Positions 1 through 4,363 of a stretch of DNA of 6,840 nt are shown in pieces. The notes below the pieces were generated by a model that saw nothing but the letters and a program-made list of their open reading frames with translations, was not told the origin of the DNA and did no database searches. The translations under genes and the position numbers were made by a program. Each line of letters begins with the position of its first letter. Position 1 is the stretch's first letter. Source of the stretch: an uncultured Microcaldota archaeon (GTDB lineage Archaea; Micrarchaeota; Micrarchaeia; Anstonellales; Anstonellaceae); the NCBI GenBank assembly GCA_903923795.1, contig CAIXYX010000105.1, positions 1-6,840 of the forward strand, given 5' to 3'.

Positions 1-152
1 ATCTGGAGACAAATACCCAAGTCAGCGGTGTTGACCAGTCGACCAAGATAATGGCCACCTCGGTCTCGTCTTCGGTCTCCGACTCCGACTTCACCCCGCC
101 CGCCACTCCGGCAGTCCTCAACAGCACTTATGGCAACGTGCAGCAGGGCTGA
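1..152 (+). CDS. C-terminal end of an unidentified protein (partial)
   Basis: The frame starting at base 3 is open from the window edge to a TGA at 150-152 and gives the last 49 residues of a protein whose start lies outside the window. The tail is rich in Ser, Thr, Val and Asp in its middle (TSVSSSVSDSD), then Pro/Thr (FTPPATPA), and ends NSTYGNVQQG. There is no membrane segment, charged tail or catalytic motif that I recognise. One sequon (NST) and the Ser/Thr/Pro content would suit an exported or surface protein, but this is inference from composition alone. Codon use (GTC, ACC, TCG, GAC) matches the other genes of the window, and a T-rich terminator follows directly, which supports this being a real gene end. 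No function is assigned. Confidence 0.6.
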   Translation, partial: LETNTQVSGVDQSTKIMATSVSSSVSDSDFTPPATPAVLNSTYGNVQQG

Positions 153-155
153 TGG

Positions 156-190
156 TTTTTTTCTTTTCCGTTTCTATTTTTTTATACTTT
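156..190 (+). terminator. T-rich transcription terminator after the first gene
   Basis: Four bases after the TGA of the first gene the plus strand becomes strongly T-rich: seven T at 156-162, four T at 164-167 and seven T at 177-183. Archaeal RNA polymerase terminates on such U-tracts without needing a hairpin, so this is the likely end of the upstream transcript. Confidence 0.6.
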
Positions 191-231
191 GAATTTTGGC
201 GCGCAGCACCAGCGAGCCTTTCTTTTGGGGT

Positions 232-345
232 CCAATCGACGGCTCTTCTGAGCAATCATCGGCTCTTCAGAGCCGATGGTGCACCAACCGCGCCCAAGCG
301 CGGTTGATTGCCGTCGGTGCCCCGGCGCGCTTGAGGCGCGCCGAG
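232..345. other. Branched-fold insertion within repeat copy A, possible structured RNA
   Basis: Copy B joins GGGGT directly to GAAGC; copy A has this segment in between. It is almost entirely pairable. An outer stem 235-243/310-318 (9 bp, one G-U) encloses two arms: 257-265/270-278 with a TTCA loop, and 285-293/298-306 (CAACCGCGC/GCGCGGTTG, CCAA loop). GGGG 227-230 can extend the closing stem with CCCC 320-323. A further hairpin, 323-330/336-343, follows. The result resembles a three-way junction plus a hairpin. Both strands would fold similarly, so orientation is not decided. If transcribed it would more likely be minus strand, as read-through of the tRNA. It is not a tRNA and shows no box C/D motifs. 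Confidence 0.5.
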
Positions 346-347
346 GA

Positions 348-380
348 AGCCCTTTTCTTTCCTCCGGAAAGAAAAGGGCT
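348..380. repeat. Perfect 15-bp inverted repeat immediately 3' of the tRNA
   Basis: Arms 348-362 and 366-380 are perfectly complementary with a 3-base loop. On the minus strand the hairpin begins four bases after the tRNA discriminator base, so it would form a stem in the 3' trailer of the tRNA precursor. A near-identical hairpin (499-512/516-529, one mismatch) lies in the tRNA intron. No T-run follows it on the minus strand, so it is not a classical terminator there. Confidence 0.7.
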
Positions 381-419
381 GATCGGGCCCGGGGAGATTT
401 GAACTCCCAACCTTCGCCT

Positions 420-531
420 CGCTCCAACAAATTTCACCCGAGCGTCGAACATGATTTTCTGGCGCGTTGCGCCAGCAAGTCTCTTTCGTTTGGGGTGAAG
501 CACTTTTCTTTCGGAGAAAGAAAAGGGCTCT
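420..531 (-). other. tRNA intron at position 37/38 with bulge-helix-bulge splice motif
   Basis: The intron is 112 nt. The central 4-bp helix of the canonical archaeal motif forms between tRNA bases 32-35 (CTCC, 537-534) and intron bases GGAG (425-422). This leaves bulges TA^A (533-531) and CG^A (421-419), the expected targets of the archaeal splicing endonuclease. The inner helix is weak: only G530-T426 and A529-T427 pair. The interior is structured: repeat copy B, plus a 7-bp stem TTCACCC/GGGTGAA (plus-strand 433-439 with 493-499) enclosing the hairpin 459-465/469-475. It contains no ORF of note and no box C/D pair. Confidence 0.8.
452..530. repeat. Structured repeat element, copy B (short form, inside the tRNA intron)
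   Basis: This is a shorter relative of the element at 191-380. It comprises a perfect 7-bp hairpin CTGGCGC/GCGCCAG (459-465/469-475), the linker ending CTTTCGTTTGGGGT (483-496), then a hairpin 499-512/516-529 with one A-C mismatch and loop GGA. It lacks the 114-nt branched segment of copy A. Its right end touches the 5' splice site of the tRNA intron (531/532). Both copies therefore lie immediately downstream of a tRNA exon when read on the minus strand. Confidence 0.65.
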
Positions 532-596
532 TAGGAGGGCGTCGCTCTATCCAGGTTGAGCTACGGGCCCGCAGCATATCCTTGGGGCAGCGAGAG

Positions 597-605
597 TATA
601 ATAAA
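597..605. promoter_or_regulatory. Shared TATA element between tRNA-Arg (minus) and the DUF2085-type gene (plus)
   Basis: TATAATAAA on the plus strand reads TTTATTATA on the minus strand, and it is the only TATA-like sequence between the two divergent genes. Its centre (601) is 31 bases from the first tRNA base (570), which fits a start a few bases before the mature 5' end. It is also about 26 bases from the GTG at 627, which fits a leaderless transcript on the plus strand. Dual use is inference from spacing. No clear purine-rich BRE distinguishes the two directions. Confidence 0.55.
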
Positions 606-626
606 ACGCACCGCTCAACCAATAGC

Positions 627-1262
627 GTGCAAGAGCAAAAAACTAATGCGGGGAAAAATGCCCCTTCTCACCCCTCTGCCTTTCTCCCCTCCCAGCTCAC
701 AAAACTGACTGGCTGGCGCCTCTACATGCTCGTCATGCTCTTCTTCAACCTCCTCATATTCGCAGGCCCCGTCCTTCTCGCCGTAAATACGCCCCTCGCC
801 GCCTCCTACTATACGGCGTTCAGCTTCACCTGCCACCAGCTCGACAGCCGCTCGCTCTGTGTCTTTCCAAAAGAAGGGCTTCTCGCAATAGGCGACTGCA
901 CGCCTCAATCCGACAAACTCGTTTTGGGCAGAAATGACATCGTGTCAAGCGCAAGGGGAGAAGGGCTCAAGCTCCCCGTCTGCGCAAGAGATGTCGGCAT
1001 CTACGGCGGCATGCTCTTGGGCGGCATATTCTGGGTGCTAAAGAAGCGAAAAGACCCCGGCGCATGGCCGTCGCTCGTCTGGCTCGTCCTCGCCCTCATT
1101 CCCACTGCCATCGACGGCACCACTCAGCTTTTCGGCATGCGCGAGAGCACCAACGCCCTGCGTCTTTGGACCGGCCTCATTTTGGGCGTGGCCATGGCCT
1201 ATTACATTCTCCCGTTGTGCTTCCAGCTTTTCGACGAGAAGAGGGAGCCGAAAAAGAAATGA
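627..1262 (+). CDS. DUF2085-type polytopic membrane protein
   Basis: This is a protein of 211 residues if it starts at GTG 627, or 178 from ATG 726. I prefer GTG 627 because it lies about 26 bases from the TATA element, as for a leaderless gene; the longer upstream frame runs through the tRNA gene and is not real. Residue numbers are from GTG 627. A hydrophobic segment spans 35-53. A Cys-rich loop follows with CHQLDSRSLC (69-78), GDC (89-91) and LPVCARD (116-122). Helices lie around 123-138, in the WPSLVWLVLALIP stretch, and near LWTGLILGVAMAYYILPL. The CHQ...RS, CAR-x-x-GIY-G and PTAIDG-TTQ motifs are those of the DUF2085 family, whose function is unknown. Where bacterial members usually have CARC, this has CARD, with extra Cys at 78 and 91. 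The positively charged tail EKREPKKK is probably cytoplasmic. Family assignment is from motif memory. Confidence 0.78.
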   Translation: MQEQKTNAGKNAPSHPSAFLPSQLTKLTGWRLYMLVMLFFNLLIFAGPVLLAVNTPLAASYYTAFSFTCHQLDSRSLCVFPKEGLLAIGDCTPQSDKLVLGRNDIVSSARGEGLKLPVCARDVGIYGGMLLGGIFWVLKKRKDPGAWPSLVWLVLALIPTAIDGTTQLFGMRESTNALRLWTGLILGVAMAYYILPLCFQLFDEKREPKKK

Positions 1263-1295
1263 AACATCTGTCCGCAGGCGCCTTTTCGGGTATGG

Positions 1296-1303
1296 TTTTA
1301 AAT
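1296..1303 (+). promoter_or_regulatory. TATA-like promoter for the surface-protein gene
   Basis: TTTTAAAT lies in the 68-base gap after the DUF2085-type gene. Its centre predicts a transcript start near 1326, about five bases before ATG 1331. This argues for a separate, nearly leaderless transcript rather than coupling to the ATGA overlap at 1259-1262. Confidence 0.45.
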
Positions 1304-1330
1304 CGCACCCTCCTCACATTAGCGGATATT

Positions 1331-2923
1331 ATGACGTGCGAAACAATCGGCGACGGCGCTTTTATGCGAAATAGGGCGAGGCGAGCTTCGGCCTTGGCGT
1401 TTGCGTGCCTCCTGCTTTTCTCATTCCTCTTAATCTCGCCAGTATCCTCCGCCGCCCAGACTCCGGCCCGCTCATATTCAGTCCTCGTGCAGGTGCAGGA
1501 CGCGGGCGGCCACCCGGTGCCAGACGTCCTCCTCACCGCCGCGATTCCGAAAGGGGATTTCAACAAGAACATCAACGACACGCTCAACCACACGCAGGAG
1601 GGTTTCAGCGACGCGGCCGGCCGCTGGCGCACGACTTTGCGCCTGTCTGCAGGGGAGACCACGCCGCCATCCGCCCTCCTCACCGCCTACACCCCGTACT
1701 GGTCGGCTTCCGCCCCGCCACAGCCCATGCCCAAGACTTCTGGCGACGAGATATCCTACACATTCGTAATCCCGCAGAATCTTGCCACCTACCGCGTCCG
1801 CACCCTCGACTACCAGAACCAGCCCATCTCCGGAGTGCAGGTCCGCCTGTTCAGCCCTTATTCCATCATCCGCGCATCCGATTCGGGCGGTCTCGTGTTT
1901 TTCCGCCTCCCGCCGAATTCGTCTGTCACGGGCCAGGTGGAGTCGGGCAATTCCTCCCAGAATTTCACATTCCCAAGCGTGTCTGATTCCGACCAGGCGC
2001 TCGAGGTGCCGATTCAGCTCCCCCTGCGACACCCCGTGCCGAACCCCTACAACGCGACGTTCAACTACAGCGCGCAGATACTCGAGTCATCGGGCCGCGC
2101 ATGGAGCAACCAGCCCATCGGCATCGAGGTGGGCCGCATGCGCTGGACGTTTGTGAGCGACAAGACGGGTTCGATATATCTGCGCCAATTCCCATATGAG
2201 AGCATCAACCTCACGTGGATCATCTACAATTACACATATAGGCAGGAGGTCAATCTAAGCCGCCCGATGCCCGTCATCCGCACCCCCCTGCTTCTCACCA
2301 TCGCGGCCTACGCCCCCATCCCACTTGGCGATTCATGCTACCGCATGCTGGTCAACGTGACCGACCCGCGCAACCATCCATTGCTGCAGGTCAACGCCAA
2401 GCCGGTCAGTGGCGATGACCTGATACCATTCAGCCTCGACCACGAGGAGACCATCAACGGCTCCCTGCAATTCTCGCGCGTGCTGTGCGTCGACACCGAG
2501 AGCACCTTCGACATCATCGCGAGCAACCCGTTCGAGCGGGCGGTTTTGCAGGTGCATCTTCAGGCCGCCGATGCGCCCCCGCCTGCCGTGAGCATCTACG
2601 CCCGTGAGCCGCCCCCGAAAGCCGCCACAAAAACTGCGGTGAGCAAGGAGGACCAGAAGAAGCTGGAGCTGGTCCTTCTCCTCGTTTATGTGCTCGTCAT
2701 GCTGGTCGTCCTCTTCGTGGCGGTGCGCTTTAGGGGCGTGCTGCTCTATTACTTCCAGTCCATACTGCGCTTCACCTACACTTCTATGCGCAAAAAGCCG
2801 TCTTTTAGCGAGGAGACGGGCGAGGAGGGGGCAGCAGGCTCGAAGGGCGCGCAGGGCAGGGGCGCCGATGCGAAAAATCAGCAGGGAACAAAGCCACCCG
2901 AGCAGAAGAAGCCCGTCAAGTGA
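1331..2923 (+). CDS. Secreted, C-terminally anchored surface protein with beta-sandwich-like repeats
   Basis: The protein is 530 residues from ATG 1331, chosen because the TATA-like box predicts a start about five bases upstream. ATG 1364 (519 aa) gives a cleaner signal peptide, MRNRARRAS followed by the core LAFACLLLFSFLLI and SPVSSAA as a probable cleavage region. ATG 1259 overlaps the previous stop and is least likely. The ectodomain has at least two stretches like carboxypeptidase-regulatory/Ig-type beta sandwiches: VLVQVQDAGGHPVPDVLLTA and YRVRTLDYQNQPISGVQVRL, each with the 'V.D..G.P..GV.V' pattern, followed by D..G turns. About 12 N-glycosylation sequons are visible (for example NDT, NHT, NSS, NFT, NYS, NLT, NGS). 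A transmembrane helix spans about 447-465, followed by a basic, low-complexity cytoplasmic tail rich in Gly, Lys, Gln and Glu. I recognise no enzyme motif; a cell-envelope or adhesion role is inference. Confidence 0.75.
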   Translation: MTCETIGDGAFMRNRARRASALAFACLLLFSFLLISPVSSAAQTPARSYSVLVQVQDAGGHPVPDVLLTAAIPKGDFNKNINDTLNHTQEGFSDAAGRWRTTLRLSAGETTPPSALLTAYTPYWSASAPPQPMPKTSGDEISYTFVIPQNLATYRVRTLDYQNQPISGVQVRLFSPYSIIRASDSGGLVFFRLPPNSSVTGQVESGNSSQNFTFPSVSDSDQALEVPIQLPLRHPVPNPYNATFNYSAQILESSGRAWSNQPIGIEVGRMRWTFVSDKTGSIYLRQFPYESINLTWIIYNYTYRQEVNLSRPMPVIRTPLLLTIAAYAPIPLGDSCYRMLVNVTDPRNHPLLQVNAKPVSGDDLIPFSLDHEETINGSLQFSRVLCVDTESTFDIIASNPFERAVLQVHLQAADAPPPAVSIYAREPPPKAATKTAVSKEDQKKLELVLLLVYVLVMLVVLFVAVRFRGVLLYYFQSILRFTYTSMRKKPSFSEETGEEGAAGSKGAQGRGADAKNQQGTKPPEQKKPVK

Positions 2924-3034
2924 GTCTCATCCCGGCCGGCACCCTCTCTGGTTAAAATCATCCGCATGCATAATCTGAAGCATACGCATCCGCAATCCCT
3001 CAGGCGCTCCTCCCGAAACTGTCGACATCATCTA

Positions 3035-3065
3035 TACATTTATATATTTTTAGCGCTTAAATGTA
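3035..3065 (+). promoter_or_regulatory. TATA box within an inverted-repeat candidate operator, heat-shock operon
   Basis: TTTATATAT at 3039-3047 is centred 26 bases before ATG 3069, so the regulator transcript should be leaderless. A perfect 8-bp inverted repeat, TACATTTA (3035-3042) and TAAATGTA (3058-3065), overlaps the TATA box and the start region. The half-site centres are 23 bases apart, about two helical turns, which would suit a winged-helix dimer on one DNA face. Binding there would block TBP/TFB or RNA polymerase. That the regulator encoded next binds it is inference. The preceding gap, 2924-3034, shows nothing else that I can support. Confidence 0.6.
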
Positions 3066-3068
3066 GAT

Positions 3069-3602
3069 ATGATATTAACAGTTGCCCGCCGCACGGTGAA
3101 AAAGGGAGATTTGGCCCCGGACGGATCAACAAATGCCTCCGGCGAAAATGCCCAAGGTGATGAATTCGAGCGCCTCTGCCGGAGTTTGCGCATACTAAAC
3201 ACGCGCGACATGGACGGCACCGTGACTGTGGTGTTCCGCTCAATCCTCATCTCGTCACGCGAGAGGCCTATCGGCAGCTCGGAGCTTGCGAAGACCACGC
3301 GGCTGAACCGCGTGACTGTCATCCACCACCTCCAGCGCCTCGAGCGCATGGGCGTGCTCGAGCACGAGCGGCACAAATACCGCCTGCGCGTGTCCGGCCT
3401 CTCCGAAATGGTGGAGAGGATGCAAGAGGAGATGCTCGAATCCCTCTCCGAGGCAAAAGGCATGGCGGCTGAATTGGACCGCCATTTCATGCAGATGTCC
3501 GCAATGCCGTCCGACCCGCTGGTCGGCGAGGAGCCGCCTCCGCACACGGCATTGCTTGATTCGAACAAAAAGGCCCGGTCATTGCATCGGAAAAACAAAT
3601 GA
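3069..3602 (+). CDS. Winged-helix transcriptional regulator, probable heat-shock operon repressor
   Basis: The protein has 177 residues. After a flexible polar N-terminus (1-31), a helical region (32-63) leads to a helix-turn-helix. Its first helix is near SSELAKTT (70-77) and its recognition helix near NRVTVIHHLQRLERM (80-94), with the wing GVLEHERHKYRLR (95-107). This pattern is typical of ArsR/MarR-like archaeal regulators. A long amphipathic helical stretch (108-145, SGLSEMVERMQEEML...) probably mediates dimerisation. The C-terminus is Pro-rich then basic. There are no paired Cys or His that would suggest a metal site. It heads the grpE-dnaK cluster, with an 18-nt gap to grpE, and has an inverted repeat over its own TATA box. 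By analogy with archaeal heat-shock regulators such as Phr and HSR1, it may repress the operon and itself; homology to those is not established here. Confidence 0.8.
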   Translation: MILTVARRTVKKGDLAPDGSTNASGENAQGDEFERLCRSLRILNTRDMDGTVTVVFRSILISSRERPIGSSELAKTTRLNRVTVIHHLQRLERMGVLEHERHKYRLRVSGLSEMVERMQEEMLESLSEAKGMAAELDRHFMQMSAMPSDPLVGEEPPPHTALLDSNKKARSLHRKNK

Positions 3603-3609
3603 TTTTCAC

Positions 3610-3614
3610 GAGGT
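3610..3614 (+). promoter_or_regulatory. Shine-Dalgarno site of grpE
   Basis: GAGGT lies six bases before ATG 3621. It fixes the grpE start and shows that internal operon genes use ribosome binding sites, unlike the apparently leaderless first gene. Confidence 0.65.
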
Positions 3615-3620
3615 CATGAG

Positions 3621-4337
3621 ATGGGAAAAGAAGACAGGCAAAAATATCAGAACCAGGCGGCGAAAAACCCTGCACAGGGCGGCAGCCAATCCGGCGCATC
3701 TGCGCCTCCGGCTCAATCTGCTCCCGCAGCTCCCGCCGCCCCCGCAGCTTCTGCCCCCCAAAATGCCAAATCCCTCTCCGACATCGAAATCATCCAAAAG
3801 CAGATGGCAGAATACGAGGACCACCTAAAGCGTTTGGCTGCCGAATTCGACAATTACAAGAAGCGCGCCGAGAAGGAGAAGCAGGCCGCCCGCTCCTTGG
3901 GAAAAGCCGAGGCGCTCGCGCCATTCCTCGACATGGACGAGGTTTTCGAGAAGGCATTGGCGCACAGCAAAAGCGGCTCAAGCGACGCCAGCAACCCCGC
4001 CGCCTCAAACAATTCATCTGCCATGCACGACGGCCTGATGCTCTTGCACAAGCAGTTGCATTCCATCTTCGCCCATGCCGGCGTTAAGGAGATTTCATGC
4101 CATGGTGCGCCCAATCACGCCTACCATGAGACGATTATGCAGGTGGCGGGCGGCAGGGCCGGCGAAATCGCGCAGGTGTTGCGCAAAGGCTACACCATGG
4201 GCGAATTTGTTTTGCGGCCCGCGCAGGTGAGTGTATTCAAGGGAGAAGAGAAAGAGAAGAAGAAAGCCGAGAATTCAGAGCAAGAGAAAAAAACAGCAGA
4301 AAAGCAAGAGGAAGCAGAAGAAAACGGATCGAATTAG
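3621..4337 (+). CDS. grpE: GrpE, nucleotide-exchange factor of DnaK
   Basis: GrpE releases ADP from DnaK so that the chaperone can rebind ATP and drop its substrate, in the cytoplasm. The 238 residues divide as follows: a disordered Ala/Pro/Ser/Gln-rich N-terminus (1-50); a long dimerising helix (about 53-97) containing the signature RLAAEFDNYKKRAEKEK; a helical segment with a Ser/Asn/Ala-rich insert around 116-134; and the C-terminal beta domain (about 153-207). The last carries the family pattern GVKEI...G...N..YHETI, then GEIAQVLRKGYTMGEFVLRPAQVSV. A Lys/Glu-rich tail follows (208-238). The low-complexity N-terminus, internal insert and tail make it longer than the roughly 200 residues usual for bacterial GrpE. 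The start follows a GAGGT site, and the stop is 26 nt from dnaK. Confidence 0.95.
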   Translation: MGKEDRQKYQNQAAKNPAQGGSQSGASAPPAQSAPAAPAAPAASAPQNAKSLSDIEIIQKQMAEYEDHLKRLAAEFDNYKKRAEKEKQAARSLGKAEALAPFLDMDEVFEKALAHSKSGSSDASNPAASNNSSAMHDGLMLLHKQLHSIFAHAGVKEISCHGAPNHAYHETIMQVAGGRAGEIAQVLRKGYTMGEFVLRPAQVSVFKGEEKEKKKAENSEQEKKTAEKQEEAEENGSN

Positions 4338-4351
4338 ATTCGCATTTCATC

Positions 4352-4357
4352 GAGGTG
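4352..4357 (+). promoter_or_regulatory. Shine-Dalgarno site deciding the dnaK start
   Basis: GAGGTG is six bases before ATG 4364. An in-frame GTG at 4355 overlaps this site and would add three residues, but the spacing and the family-typical N-terminus (MANEKIIGIDLGTSNS) favour ATG 4364. Confidence 0.7.
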
Positions 4358-4363
4358 TTAACT

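Larger units (their letters stand above)
191..380. repeat. Structured repeat element, copy A (long form)
   Basis: This is a non-coding element with three parts. (1) An imperfect hairpin, TTGGCGC 196-202 with GCACCAG 206-212. (2) A conserved linker ending CTTTCTTTTGGGGT at about 218-231. (3) A perfect 15-bp hairpin with left arm 348-362 (AGCCCTTTTCTTTCC), loop TCC and right arm 366-380. The same three parts, in the same order and roughly 80% identical by eye in the first 45 bases, recur at about 452-530 inside the tRNA intron. Copy A differs by about 114 extra bases (232-345) between GGGGT and GAAGC. Its right end lies three bases from the tRNA 3' end. No protein-coding potential is credible here. 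The function and spread of the element in the genome are unknown. Confidence 0.65.
384..570 (-). tRNA. tRNA-Arg (anticodon CCT), intron-containing
   Basis: Read on the minus strand, exon 1 (570-532) has acceptor GGGCCCG, T8-A9, D stem GCTC/GAGC with a GG in the D loop, anticodon strand ACGCC and loop start CTCCTA. Exon 2 (419-384) has A38, GGCGA, a five-base variable loop AGGTT, T stem GGGAG/CTCCC with loop TTCAAAT, acceptor CGGGCCC and G as discriminator. The acceptor and T stems are fully paired. The mature length is 75 nt and CCA is not encoded. Anticodon CCT reads AGG, hence tRNA-Arg. The anticodon stem has a possible A27-A43 mismatch at its outer end. A TATA-like TTTATTATA (minus strand of 597-605) stands at the right distance upstream. 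Only one spliced arrangement gives a good cloverleaf, so confidence is high. Confidence 0.92.

Noticed and set aside
182..503. Short open frames on both strands across the repeat region
   Set aside because: They consist of translated inverted repeats and tRNA sequence, with no start signals and no recognisable protein pattern.
191..530. CRISPR array
   Set aside because: Only two diverged copies of unequal length with internal hairpins; there is no regular repeat-spacer periodicity.
420..531. Box C/D guide RNA inside the tRNA intron, as in some archaeal tRNA-Trp introns
   Set aside because: No RTGATGA and CTGA boxes in a suitable arrangement on the minus strand.
276..626. Upstream extension of the DUF2085-type reading frame (328-residue version from ATG 276)
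   Set aside because: It runs through hairpins, the tRNA exons and the intron; the encoded residues show no family pattern, and the only promoter signal lies at 597-605.
1259..1262. ATGA overlap as the start of the surface-protein gene
   Set aside because: It would put about 35 unconserved-looking residues ahead of the signal peptide, and a TATA-like box at 1296-1303 predicts a start downstream.
2924..3068. CIRCE-type heat-shock operator (TTAGCACTC-N9-GAGTGCTAA)
   Set aside because: No such sequence is present before the chaperone cluster; the only inverted repeat found is TACATTTA/TAAATGTA.
2688..3160. Short plus-strand frames crossing the end of the surface-protein gene and the following gap
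   Set aside because: They overlap the real coding frame and the promoter/operator, and have no ribosome binding site or recognisable pattern.
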